From: Salibaculum halophilum
GTDB lineage: Bacteria; Pseudomonadota; Alphaproteobacteria; Rhodobacterales; Rhodobacteraceae
Reading direction: 5' to 3'
NCBI RefSeq assembly: GCF_002094885.1
Contig: NZ_MSIT01000008.1
Span: 62,001 to 126,000 of the forward strand
Length of the DNA: 64,000 nucleotides
A model generated the notes under the pieces. That model saw nothing but the letters and a program-made list of their open reading frames with translations. It had not been told where the DNA came from and ran no database searches. Of the stretch, positions 29,456 to 37,988 are shown piece by piece (position 1 is the first letter of the stretch; the number at the start of each line of letters is the position of its first letter). The position numbers and the translations under genes are program-made.

Positions 29456-30484
29456 ATGAAGGCGCTGGAAAAGGCGCACCCGGGCGAAGGGTTGAGCATG
29501 GTGCAGGCGCCGGTGCCCGAGATCGGCCCCGACGAGGTACTGATCCGCGTCAACAAAACCGGGATCTGCGGCACCGACGTCCATATCTGGAACTGGGACG
29601 CCTGGGCGGCGCACACCGTGTCGCTGCCGATGATCACGGGCCATGAATTCGCCGGTGAGATCGTCGATCTGGGCCGCAACGTGACCGGGCTGGAAATCGG
29701 CCAGCGCTGTTCGGGCGAGGGGCATGTCGTCGGCACCGAAAGCCGCCAGAGCCGGTCGGGCCGGTTCCACCTCGACCCCGGCACGCGCGGCATCGGGGTG
29801 AACGTTCCGGGGGCCTTTGCGGACTACCTCGCGCTGCCCGCGTTCAACGTGATCCCCCTGCCCGACGACATCCCCGACGGGATCGGCGCGATCCTCGACC
29901 CGCTGGGAAACGCGGTGCACACCGCGCTCAGTTTCGATCTGCTGGGCGAGGACGTGCTGATCACCGGCGCGGGGCCGATCGGGATCATGGCCGCGGCCGT
30001 GGCACGGCACGCCGGGGCGCGCCACGTGGTGATCACCGATATCAACCCGGATCGCTTGCGGCTGGCCGAACACGTCTGCCCCAACCTGCGGGCCGTGGAC
30101 GTGACCAAGCAGGACCTGCGCGAGGTCATGGACGCACTGGGCATGAAACAGGGCTTCGACGTCGGGCTGGAAATGTCGGGCAGCCAGCAGGCCCTCGACC
30201 AGATGGTCGAAAGCCTGATCATGGGCGGCAAGATCGCCCTGCTGGGCATTCCGCCGGGCACCTCGCCGGTCGACTGGTCCCGTATCGTGTTCAAGGCGAT
30301 CACCCTCAAGGGCGTCTACGGGCGCGAGATGTTCGAGACCTGGTACAAGATGATCGCCATGCTGCAGAACGGGCTGGATGTCAGCCGTGTGATCACGCAC
30401 CGGATGCCGGCGGAGGAATTCGCCGACGGCTTCGAGGCCATGAAATCGGGCCGGTCGGGCAAGGTGGTGCTGACCTGGCGCTGA
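29456..30484 (+). CDS. tdh: L-threonine 3-dehydrogenase, lacking the structural zinc cysteines
   Basis: A 342-residue zinc-dependent medium-chain dehydrogenase that oxidises threonine to 2-amino-3-ketobutyrate with NAD+. Catalytic zinc ligands Cys38 (KTGICGTDVHIWNWD) and His63-Glu64 (GHEFAGE) are kept, as is the Rossmann motif TGAGPIGIMAAAVARHAGA. The four cysteines of the structural zinc lobe of E. coli Tdh (93, 96, 99, 107) are Gly93, Ser96, Ser99 and Asp107 here. I recall similar variants in other alphaproteobacteria. ATG 29456 gives the canonical MKALEKA start; a GTG at 29438 is possible. It forms a pathway pair with kbl. Confidence 0.94.
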   Translation: MKALEKAHPGEGLSMVQAPVPEIGPDEVLIRVNKTGICGTDVHIWNWDAWAAHTVSLPMITGHEFAGEIVDLGRNVTGLEIGQRCSGEGHVVGTESRQSRSGRFHLDPGTRGIGVNVPGAFADYLALPAFNVIPLPDDIPDGIGAILDPLGNAVHTALSFDLLGEDVLITGAGPIGIMAAAVARHAGARHVVITDINPDRLRLAEHVCPNLRAVDVTKQDLREVMDALGMKQGFDVGLEMSGSQQALDQMVESLIMGGKIALLGIPPGTSPVDWSRIVFKAITLKGVYGREMFETWYKMIAMLQNGLDVSRVITHRMPAEEFADGFEAMKSGRSGKVVLTWR

Positions 30485-30533
30485 GCGGGCGCGGCGACCG
30501 TCTAGGCCCGGCCTGTGGGCCATCGCGGGCGGG

Positions 30534-31559
30534 TCAGGGTTGCTCCATGGCGTCCTTCCATTCCGACAGGAACGCCCGGCGATTGAGCGGGTCGAGATAG
30601 ACCATGAGCCCGGGCCCGAGGCGGATCGGCCCGAACCCGGCGGCGTCTCCCATGTCCGAGGAAATCAGCGGCGGCAGGTGCCATTCGCCCGGCGTCTCGC
30701 GCAGGCCGAGCCGGGCCAGCATGTCGATCATCGCCCCGGCCGCCTCGGGCTGGTCGGCGGTCTTGGGAATGATCGCGGTGCGCAGCATGACGTTCGAGAA
30801 ATCCTGCATGCGCAGGATCTGCAACCGGCCGCCGCTGTAGCGCGCCATGCGTTCCGCGGCATAGGAGCCCAGCACGTTATAGGCCAGCGCGAGCCGGCCC
30901 GCGCGAACATCGTCGATCATCCGGCCCGAGCAGCAGTAAAGCTGCGGGTCGAGCCGCCCCATGACCTCGGTCAGGCGCCAGTAGGCATCGGTCGAGCGGG
31001 ATTCCTGCGTGGCATAGAGATACCCCAACCCGCTTTCGCGGACGTCATAGGTGCCGACCGCGCCGCCGAACACATCGGGGTTTTCGCGTAGCAGATTGAT
31101 CAACTCCTGCCGGGTCGTGGGCATCTCCAGCCCCTCGAGCCGGTCCGTCGAGAGCACCACCACGGCCGGTTCGGCGGTAAAGGCAAAGATCAGGCCCCGC
31201 CAGCGCGCCCACTGGGGCAGCGCCGTCGTCGCATCCGAGCGATAGCGCCGGGCAAAGCCGTCGTTGGCCAGACGGAACTGCAGGTCCATCGCCGAGGAAA
31301 GCGCCAGGTCGAAGGCCGCGCCCTGCCGGATCGCGCGGTAGAGCTCCGCCGACGAGACCACGGTGTAGTCGATCGACAGCGCCGGACGGCTGTCCCGGAA
31401 GGCCTGCAGATAGGGTTCGAAAACCTCCAGATCGGCCGTGGACAGGATGCGCAGAACCTGATCCCCGGTGCCCGGGTAATGCTTGTGGTTCTCGATGGTC
31501 AAGGCGCTCGAAAGCGTGGCCCAGGCCACGGTCACAAGGGCAAGACAAGCAAGACGCAT
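30534..31559 (-). CDS. ABC-type (iron-family-like) extracellular solute-binding protein linked to TctDE
   Basis: A 341-residue secreted binding protein. Residues 1-19 (MRLACLALVTVAWATLSSA) form a signal peptide. The body resembles bacterial extracellular solute-binding proteins: VLRILSTADLEVFEPYLQAF, IDYTVVSSAELYRAI, FDLALSSAMDLQFRLANDG and LAYNVLGSYAAERM. No ABC permease or ATPase is adjacent. Its start overlaps the 3' end of the sensor kinase gene by 28 bases, so it is made with the two-component system. Such proteins are often found with TctDE-type sensors and may present a ligand to the kinase (inference). Confidence 0.78.
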   Translation of the reverse strand: MRLACLALVTVAWATLSSALTIENHKHYPGTGDQVLRILSTADLEVFEPYLQAFRDSRPALSIDYTVVSSAELYRAIRQGAAFDLALSSAMDLQFRLANDGFARRYRSDATTALPQWARWRGLIFAFTAEPAVVVLSTDRLEGLEMPTTRQELINLLRENPDVFGGAVGTYDVRESGLGYLYATQESRSTDAYWRLTEVMGRLDPQLYCCSGRMIDDVRAGRLALAYNVLGSYAAERMARYSGGRLQILRMQDFSNVMLRTAIIPKTADQPEAAGAMIDMLARLGLRETPGEWHLPPLISSDMGDAAGFGPIRLGPGLMVYLDPLNRRAFLSEWKDAMEQP

Positions 31560-32899
31560 GCGCCGACTCCTTCTTTTCCGGCCCCCAGCTGGACCCGCCC
31601 GCCATGGGCCGTCACGACATCCTCGACGATCGTCAGGCCCAGGCCGGACCCGACGATGCATTCGGTGTTGCTGCCTCGGCGAAAACGCTCGGTCAGGGCC
31701 GCGACCGGGCCGCCCCCGAGGCCGGGGCCCTCGTCGGTCACGGTGATGTGGGCCTCGCCGCCGGTCTCGGTGATGTGGATGTGCACCGACGTATCCTCGG
31801 GGGAATACTTGATCGCGTTGTCGAGAACATTCCGAAAGGCATTTTCCAGCAGGACCGGATCGCCCCGGACCTGCACCGCGTCGGCGTCGAGGCCGAGGGT
31901 TATGTCCTTCATCGCGGCCGCAGGCTCCAGCGCCGCAACCGTCTGCGCCGCGAGGTCGGAGAGATCGACCGGTCGCCGGGCGAGATCATCGGCGCGATAG
32001 GCCACCGCCGCGTGATCCAGCAGCTGTCCGGCCGAGCGCGAGCTTTCGTCGACGGCTCGGATCATGGCCCGCAGCCGGCGTTTCTCCGCGTCATCCTCGA
32101 CCGTGCGCAGGGCGATATCGGCCTGCGTGCGGACGGTGGCCAGCGGCGTCCGCACACGGTGCGCCGCCTCGGCAATGAAATCCTCGGACCGGCGGATGGA
32201 TTGCCCCAGCCGTTCCATCAGGCTGTTGAGGGACGCCATGAGAGGGGCCAGCTCCTCGGGCGCGTTGTGCTCGACGCGGCGCAGATCGGAGGGTCCGCGC
32301 CGCGAGACCGCCGCCGCGATCTCGTGCAGCGGCCTGAGCGAGGCCCGCGCGGCGATGGCCGACAGGATCGCCGCGATGGCGAAGAAAGCGACGGACAGGA
32401 CCGCGGCCAGGCGCGACAGCCCGGCCGCGATCCGCCCGACCCCGTTGCGGGTCTGGGCCACCGTGACCGTGACGGGAACCGGTTCGGTACCGGCGAGGAC
32501 CGCCCGCGAGACCGACGCCATCCGGATCGGCTCGGCGTCGAAAGAGCCGGTGTCGAACACGACCCGCCCGGTGACGGCCGGAGCCGGGATCACCGGCAGG
32601 TCCGCATAGCCGGTCAGCAGGTCGGCCCCGGCCGTGACCCTGTAGAAAACCCGGTCCTCGCCGATCGCACCCAGCATGGAAAAGGCCGAATACGGCAGTT
32701 CGAGCCGCACCTCGCCCTGCTCCGAGCGCAGGGCCTCCGCGATCGCGGTCGCCGAAGCGGCAAGCACGTTGTCCTGCGTCCGCTCCGCCGCTTCACGGGC
32801 CAGTTCCGACACCATCCACCAGCTGAGCACCGACAGCAGCGCGGCGACCCCGGCCAGAAGGCCCGTCAGCCGACGTCCGATGGAGCCGGTGACGGTCAC
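31532..32899 (-). CDS. tctE: Sensor histidine kinase, TctE-like
   Basis: A 455-residue membrane histidine kinase. It has two transmembrane segments (about residues 12-30 and 160-182) flanking a periplasmic domain of the TctE N-terminal type, then a HAMP-like linker. The dimerisation motif FIAEAAHRVRTPLATVRTQ carries His247. The ATPase domain has the N box NAFRNVLDNAIKYSP, DEGPGLGGG and SGLGLTIVEDVV. It starts at a GTG overlapping the regulator stop (GTGA). It probably senses a di- or tricarboxylate and controls the divergent tctCBA operon. The first residues of the H box differ from the usual AHELRTP. Confidence 0.88.
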   Translation of the reverse strand: MTVTGSIGRRLTGLLAGVAALLSVLSWWMVSELAREAAERTQDNVLAASATAIAEALRSEQGEVRLELPYSAFSMLGAIGEDRVFYRVTAGADLLTGYADLPVIPAPAVTGRVVFDTGSFDAEPIRMASVSRAVLAGTEPVPVTVTVAQTRNGVGRIAAGLSRLAAVLSVAFFAIAAILSAIAARASLRPLHEIAAAVSRRGPSDLRRVEHNAPEELAPLMASLNSLMERLGQSIRRSEDFIAEAAHRVRTPLATVRTQADIALRTVEDDAEKRRLRAMIRAVDESSRSAGQLLDHAAVAYRADDLARRPVDLSDLAAQTVAALEPAAAMKDITLGLDADAVQVRGDPVLLENAFRNVLDNAIKYSPEDTSVHIHITETGGEAHITVTDEGPGLGGGPVAALTERFRRGSNTECIVGSGLGLTIVEDVVTAHGGRVQLGAGKEGVGACVLLVLPL

Positions 32900-33564
32900 G
32901 TCCCGTCCAGGTCCATCCGGTAGCCCAGGCCCCGGACGGTCTCTATCCGCAGGCCCATGTTCTCGATCCGCCGGCGCAGGCGGCCGACATAGACCTCGAT
33001 GGCGTTTTCGGTCACGTCCGCATCATGCGAAAACAGCCGGTCCATCAACTGGCCCTTCGACAGGATCTGGCCGGGGAACCGGGCAAAGACCTCGAGCAGA
33101 CGGATTTCGCGGTTGCGCAGGTCGAGCGTGCGGTCCGCGTGGCGCAATGTCCCCGCGAGCGGATCGAACGTCGCGGCCCCGAGGGCAATCTGGTTGCGCG
33201 CGGCCCCGCCGCGGCGGCGCAGGACCGCGCGACAGCGCGCCTCGAGCTCGGAAAAGTCGAAAGGCTTAGTGATGTAATCGTCAGCACCCTGGTCGAGCGC
33301 CCCGACCCGGTCGGAGACCCGCGACCGCGCCGTCAGCACGATGACCGGCGTTTCGAGATGGGCGCGCCGTCGCGCCAGAAACGCCCGGCCGTCGCCGTCG
33401 GGCAGCATCACATCAAGCAGGATCAGGTCGTAGCGACCCACGGCAAGGCAGTCCTCGGCATCTGCGAGGCTGGCCGCGTGATCGACCGCGTGACCGTCCA
33501 GCGCCAAGCGCTTTGTGACGGCCTCGGCCAGTTCGAGATTGTCCTCGACCAGCAGATAGCGCAC
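32896..33564 (-). CDS. tctD: Response regulator, OmpR family, TctD-like
   Basis: A 222-residue OmpR/PhoB-type regulator. The receiver domain has the acidic pair Glu7-Asp8, phospho-acceptor Asp51 (LILLDVMLPDGDGR), the Thr in VIVLTAR and Lys in ITKPFDF. The C-terminal winged helix shows LRNREIRLLEVFARFPGQIL and VTENAIEVYVGRLRRRIE (DNA-recognition helix). The start is GTG 33564, preceded by a run of G (GGGGGGAC). It is divergent from tctC, 104 bases away, and is the likely activator of the transporter operon in response to TctE. Confidence 0.92.
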   Translation of the reverse strand: MRYLLVEDNLELAEAVTKRLALDGHAVDHAASLADAEDCLAVGRYDLILLDVMLPDGDGRAFLARRRAHLETPVIVLTARSRVSDRVGALDQGADDYITKPFDFSELEARCRAVLRRRGGAARNQIALGAATFDPLAGTLRHADRTLDLRNREIRLLEVFARFPGQILSKGQLMDRLFSHDADVTENAIEVYVGRLRRRIENMGLRIETVRGLGYRMDLDGT

Positions 33565-33667
33565 CCGATGTCCCCCCGTTGGTGCCGTGTCAGGCTTCTG
33601 TCAGCTTTTTGTGGTCACACTCCACCATGGGCGGCGGAGGACCGCCTGTCAAATGGGAGGAAATACC

Positions 33668-34651
33668 ATGAAAATGACCATGACCCGCCGGGTCGTCATG
33701 ACCGCGGCCGCGGCAACGCTGGCCTTCTCCGGCACCGCGCAAGCCGATGATCACCAGGTTCTCGAGGAGTTGCACTTCATCATTCCCGGCGGCGCCGGCG
33801 GCGGCTGGGACGGCACCGCGCGCGGCACCGGCGAGGCGCTGACGAAGTCCGGCCTTGTCGGCTCGGCCAGCTACGAGAACATGTCCGGCGGCGGCGGCGG
33901 CAAGGCCATCGGCTACATGATCGAGAACGCCGAAAGCCTGGACAACACGCTGATGGTGAACTCCACGCCGATCGTCATCCGGTCGCTGACCGGGGTTTTC
34001 CCGCAGAGCTTCCGCGATCTGACGCTGGTGGCGGGCACGATCGGGGACTACGCGGCCATCGTGGTGCCGGCCGACAGCGATATCGAGGGCATGGACGGCC
34101 TGCTCGCCGCCTACGCCGACCAGGGCCCGGACTTCGCCGTCGGCGGCGGCTCGGTGCCCGGTGGCATGGACCACCTCGTTGCCGCGATGGTGATGCAGGC
34201 CGCGGGCGAGGACCCCACCGCGCTCAACTACATCCCCTACGACGCGGGCGGCAAGGCCATGGCCGGCATGCTCTCGGGCGAGATCGACGCGCTCTCGACG
34301 GGCTTTTCCGAGGCGATCGCCCTTGCCGAACAGGGCGAGGTGCGCATCCTCGGCGTGACCGCCGAAGAGCGCGTGCCGGCCTATGATTCCGCCCCGACCT
34401 TCATGGAGCAGGGGATCGACACCTCCTTTGTGAATTGGCGCGGGTTCTTCGCCGCGCCTGGCGCCTCGGACGAGAAGGTGGCGCAGTATACCTCGGCGCT
34501 TGATGCCATGTACGAGACCGACGCTTGGGAAGAGGTGCGCGCGCGCAACGGCTGGGTGAACATCTACAACCCCGGCGCGGATTTCCGCAGCTTCCTGGAG
34601 GACCAGGAAAAGGTCATCGGCGACCTGATGACGGAACTGGGTTTCCTCTGA
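33668..34651 (+). CDS. tctC: Tripartite tricarboxylate transporter substrate-binding protein TctC
   Basis: A 327-residue periplasmic binding protein of the Bug/TctC family. Residues 1-28 form a signal peptide (TRRVVMTAAAATLAFSGTAQA). Family features are LHFIIPGGAGGGWDGTARG (about residues 37-55), YENMSGGGGGKAIGY, GGGSVPGGMDHLVAAMVMQ and IPYDAGGKAMAGMLSGEID (about 196-214). It delivers a carboxylate such as citrate, tricarballylate or citramalate to TctAB. ATG 33668 is chosen over an upstream start because AGGAAATACC precedes it and it gives a proper signal peptide. A stable hairpin follows the stop. Confidence 0.93.
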   Translation: MKMTMTRRVVMTAAAATLAFSGTAQADDHQVLEELHFIIPGGAGGGWDGTARGTGEALTKSGLVGSASYENMSGGGGGKAIGYMIENAESLDNTLMVNSTPIVIRSLTGVFPQSFRDLTLVAGTIGDYAAIVVPADSDIEGMDGLLAAYADQGPDFAVGGGSVPGGMDHLVAAMVMQAAGEDPTALNYIPYDAGGKAMAGMLSGEIDALSTGFSEAIALAEQGEVRILGVTAEERVPAYDSAPTFMEQGIDTSFVNWRGFFAAPGASDEKVAQYTSALDAMYETDAWEEVRARNGWVNIYNPGADFRSFLEDQEKVIGDLMTELGFL

Positions 34652-34660
34652 GGGCCCGGC

Positions 34661-34700
34661 CCCCGGCCCGCCCGCGCCTCCGGGCGCGGGCGGGCCGGGG
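34661..34700 (+). terminator. Long hairpin between tctC and tctB
   Basis: A perfect 18-base GC-rich stem (CCCCGGCCCGCCCGCGCC with its complement) closed by the loop TCCG, ten bases after the tctC stop. It has no T-run. It probably stabilises tctC mRNA or attenuates transcription so that the binding protein exceeds the membrane subunits. Confidence 0.65.
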
Positions 34701-34771
34701 CCTGACAGCCGACACCGCCCGGCCGCGGGCGGTGTCCTGCAACCCGGATGCGACTTGGGGAGGGACCGACC

Positions 34772-35266
34772 ATGGCGTTGGATCGCTGGATCGCGCTTAT
34801 CTTCATCCTGTTCTGCTGCACCTACGGCTACCTGGCCTTCTTCACCATGGATCAGGACGTGCCGCCCTTCATGCAGAGCAACCCCGTCTGGCCGTCGACC
34901 TTTCCCAAGGTCCTCGCGGTGCTGGGGGTCATCGTCGGGCTTGTCGTGCTGCTCGGTCTGGAAAAGCCCGATGCCGAAAAGGAGCCCTCGGCCACCGACA
35001 TCAACTATCGCCGCCTGCACGAATACAAGCTGGGCCAGGCGCTGGCGCTGCTGGGGCTGATGGTGGCCTATGCGCTGCTGCTTCGCCCCGCCGGTTTCAT
35101 CATCGCGACCGTGATCTTCCTTGTTGCGGGCAGCACCGTTCTGGGCGAGCGCAAGTTCCACGTGATGATTCCGGTTTCGCTGATCGCTGCCGGCTTCGTG
35201 TGGTATCTCGTCCAGCAGGTGCTGGGCATCTTCTTGCGGCCCCTGCCGTTCTTTTTGGGACATTGA
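34772..35266 (+). CDS. tctB: Tripartite tricarboxylate transporter small subunit TctB
   Basis: A 164-residue membrane protein with four hydrophobic segments (about residues 5-25, 42-62, 88-107 and 110-160 in two parts). The family motif DQDVPPFMQSNPVWPSTFPK (about 26-45, the region with conserved Pro and Phe before the second helix) is present. It pairs with TctA. ATG 34772 has GGGGAGGG upstream; an earlier in-frame ATG at 34748 lacks one. Three bases separate its stop from tctA. Confidence 0.88.
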   Translation: MALDRWIALIFILFCCTYGYLAFFTMDQDVPPFMQSNPVWPSTFPKVLAVLGVIVGLVVLLGLEKPDAEKEPSATDINYRRLHEYKLGQALALLGLMVAYALLLRPAGFIIATVIFLVAGSTVLGERKFHVMIPVSLIAAGFVWYLVQQVLGIFLRPLPFFLGH

Positions 35267-35269
35267 GCC

Positions 35270-36790
35270 ATGCTTGAAGGCATCATGATCGGCCTGGAGG
35301 CCGCATTCTCGATCCAGAACCTGCTGCTGGTCGTCGCCGGCTGTCTGATAGGTACCTTCATCGGCATGCTGCCCGGGCTCGGGCCGATGTCGATCATCGC
35401 GATCATGATCCCGGTGGCGATCACGCTGGGCGATCCGGCGGCGGCGCTGATCCTGCTCGCGGGGGTCTATTACGGGGCCATCTTCGGGGGTTCGACCTCG
35501 TCGATCCTGCTCAACGCGCCGGGCATCGCCGGAACCGTCGCGACCAGTTTCGACGGTTACCCCATGGCGCGCAACGGTCAGGCCGGCAAGGCGTTGACCA
35601 TCGCCGCGGTGTCGAGTTTCGCCGGTGGCATGATCGGCGTTGTCCTGTTGATGATCTTCGCCCCGGCGCTGAGTTCGGTCGCTTTGCTGTTCCACTCGGC
35701 GGAATACTTCGCGCTGATGGTCGTAGGGCTATCGGCCATCGCCGCCTTCGCGGGCACCGGGCAGGTCACCAAGGCATTGATGATGACCCTCCTCGGCCTG
35801 ATCCTGGCCACGGTGGGCGAAGGTGCGCTGTTCAACATGCCGCGCTTCACGCTGGGGATCATGGACCTGCAATCGGGGATCTCCTTCATCACGCTCGCCA
35901 TGGCCATGTTCGCCCTGCCCGAGGCGGTGTTCCTGGTGCTCAACCCGGCGGGCAGCGCCGGCGGGCAGGACGGATCGAGAAAGATCACTGGCTTACGGTT
36001 CTCGCGCGCGGAAGGCCGGGCGATGGTTCCCGTGATCGGGCGCCAGTCGGTGCAGGGCTTCTTCATCGGCGTGCTGCCGGGCGCAGGGGCAACGCTGGCC
36101 TCTTTCCTTGGCTACGCGGTGGAGCGCAACATCGCCAAGGGCGACGACCAGGCCGAGTTCGGCCACGGGTCGGTCAAGGGCCTGGCCGCGCCCGAAACGG
36201 CCAACAACGCGGCCTGCACGGGTTCTTTCGTGCCGCTGCTGACGCTGGGTATCCCCGGCTCGGGCACGACGGCAATCCTGCTGGGCGCGCTTATCGCGCT
36301 CAACGTGACGCCCGGCCCGCGGCTGATGACCGACACGCCCGAGATTTTCTGGGCGGTCATCATGTCGATGTTCATCGGCAATGTCGTCCTTCTGATCCTG
36401 AACCTGCCGCTGATCCCCTATATCGCCAAGATCCTCTCGATCCCGCGCAACTACCTGATCCCGTTCATCCTGTTCTTCACCCTGATGGGAGCCTACATCG
36501 GCCAGAACAACGCGACCGAGCTCCTGATGCTGGTCGGGCTGGGGGTGATGGCGATAATCTTCCGCTTTGCCGATTATCCGCTGGCGCCGCTTCTGATCGG
36601 CTTCATTCTGGGGCGGATGATGGAAGACAACTTCGCCCGGTCGATGCAACTCTACCGGGGTCCCGACTTCATACTTGAACGGCCCATGACGCTTGGCCTG
36701 CTGGCGCTGGCGCTGATCCTCGTCGTGCTGCCGAGCTATCGCGCCCGCCGCGCGCGCAAACGGGCCGAAGGTGTGGCCGATGGCGACTGA
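35270..36790 (+). CDS. tctA: Tripartite tricarboxylate transporter large permease TctA
   Basis: A 506-residue permease with about eleven or twelve membrane segments. TctA signatures are GTFIGMLPGLGPMSIIAIM (about residues 27-45), YGAIFGGSTSSILLNAPGIA (about 69-88), GFFIGVLPGAGATLASFLGY (about 264-283) and the repeated VPLLTLGIPGSGTTAILLGA (about 323-342). It imports the bound carboxylate with cation coupling. It overlaps the CoA transferase gene by 11 bases, tying transport to metabolism in one operon. Confidence 0.95.
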   Translation: MLEGIMIGLEAAFSIQNLLLVVAGCLIGTFIGMLPGLGPMSIIAIMIPVAITLGDPAAALILLAGVYYGAIFGGSTSSILLNAPGIAGTVATSFDGYPMARNGQAGKALTIAAVSSFAGGMIGVVLLMIFAPALSSVALLFHSAEYFALMVVGLSAIAAFAGTGQVTKALMMTLLGLILATVGEGALFNMPRFTLGIMDLQSGISFITLAMAMFALPEAVFLVLNPAGSAGGQDGSRKITGLRFSRAEGRAMVPVIGRQSVQGFFIGVLPGAGATLASFLGYAVERNIAKGDDQAEFGHGSVKGLAAPETANNAACTGSFVPLLTLGIPGSGTTAILLGALIALNVTPGPRLMTDTPEIFWAVIMSMFIGNVVLLILNLPLIPYIAKILSIPRNYLIPFILFFTLMGAYIGQNNATELLMLVGLGVMAIIFRFADYPLAPLLIGFILGRMMEDNFARSMQLYRGPDFILERPMTLGLLALALILVVLPSYRARRARKRAEGVADGD

Positions 36791-37988
36791 CCACCGGGCC
36801 GGTCCCCTTGCCGGGGTCCGGGTGCTTGACCTGACGAATGTCCTGGCCGGCCCCTTCGCCTGTCACCAGCTGGTGCACCTCGGCGCCGAGGTCATCAAGG
36901 TCGAGGCCGTCGGGCAAGGCGACCTGGCCCGCAATCTCGGCGCCGACCCCGATCTGTCCGCGCGGGGCATGGGGATCAGCTTTCTGGCGCAGAATGCCGG
37001 CAAGGCCTCGCTGACGCTGAACCTGAAAACCCCCGGGGGCAAGGAGGCCCTGACCCGCCTCGTCGCAACGGCGGACGTTCTTGTCGAGAACTTCCGGCCC
37101 GGTGTCATGGACAGGCTGGGCCTGGGCTACGAGACGCTGAAAGCGATCCGGCCCGCCCTGATCTATTGCGCGATTTCCGGGTTCGGCCAGACCGGGCCCT
37201 GGGCGGACAGGCCCGCCTATGACCAGATCGTTCAGGGCGCCTCGGGCGCGATGTCGATCACCGGCGATGGCGACACGGCGCCGCTACGCGCCGGCTTTCC
37301 GCTTGCCGACACGGTCGGTGGCCTGACCGCCGCCATGGCGGTCAGCGCCGCCCTCAACGCCAGCCCGCGCGGCACCTTCATCGACGTGTCCATGCTGGAC
37401 TCGCTTCTGACGACAATGGGCTGGGTGCTGTCCAACTACCTGGTGGGGGGCGTGGAACCGCAGCCGCAGGGCAACGAGAACCCGACCTCCGCGCCATCGG
37501 GCGCCTTTCAATGCGCCGACGGGCTGATCAACATCGCCGCCAACAAGGACGCGCAGTGGGTCCTGCTAGCGCGGCACCTGGGCCGCGAGGACCTGACCTG
37601 CGCGCCCGCCTTCGCGACCCGCGAGGACCGCAAGGCGCACCGGCTTCAGCTCAAGGCCGAACTCGAAACCGTCCTGACCACGCGGCCCGCGCGCGACTGG
37701 GCGCGCGAGCTGACCGCGATCGGCGTTCCCGCGGGCGCGGTCCTGTCGGTGCCCGAGGTTCTGGCCCACGCCCAGGTGCGCGATCGTGACTTCCTGGCGC
37801 TCTTCGAGGATGTCGCGGGCGTTGACCGGCCCGTCACGCTCGCATCGATCGGGGCGATGCTGGATGGCCGACGCCCGGTGGCCGCGGCCCCGCCGCCCAC
37901 CCTCGGCCAGGACAGCGAAAGACTGCTTGCAGAACTGGGATATGCCGCCCAGGACATCGAACGGATGCGGGACGAGGGGATCACATGA
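36780..37988 (+). CDS. CaiB/BaiF-type (class III) CoA transferase
   Basis: A 402-residue class III CoA transferase. Features are GVRVLDLTNVLAGPFACHQL (about residues 12-31), LGAEVIKVE, VENFRPGVMDRLGLGYETL (about 102-120), IYCAISGFGQTGPWADRPAYD (about 128-148, quoted here in part as CAISGFGQTGP) and the probable catalytic Asp207 in IDVSMLDSLL. It would move CoA from a donor such as succinyl-CoA or acetyl-CoA to a carboxylic acid. Position directly after tctA and before a citryl-CoA lyase-like gene suggests that the imported carboxylate is the acceptor (inference). It overlaps the lyase gene by four bases. Confidence 0.88.
   Translation: MATDHRAGPLAGVRVLDLTNVLAGPFACHQLVHLGAEVIKVEAVGQGDLARNLGADPDLSARGMGISFLAQNAGKASLTLNLKTPGGKEALTRLVATADVLVENFRPGVMDRLGLGYETLKAIRPALIYCAISGFGQTGPWADRPAYDQIVQGASGAMSITGDGDTAPLRAGFPLADTVGGLTAAMAVSAALNASPRGTFIDVSMLDSLLTTMGWVLSNYLVGGVEPQPQGNENPTSAPSGAFQCADGLINIAANKDAQWVLLARHLGREDLTCAPAFATREDRKAHRLQLKAELETVLTTRPARDWARELTAIGVPAGAVLSVPEVLAHAQVRDRDFLALFEDVAGVDRPVTLASIGAMLDGRRPVAAAPPPTLGQDSERLLAELGYAAQDIERMRDEGIT

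Noticed and set aside
33590-35695. Minus-strand open frame of 701 codons opposite tctC-tctB
   Set aside because: Antisense shadow across two genes and their intergenic hairpin, with no family motifs.
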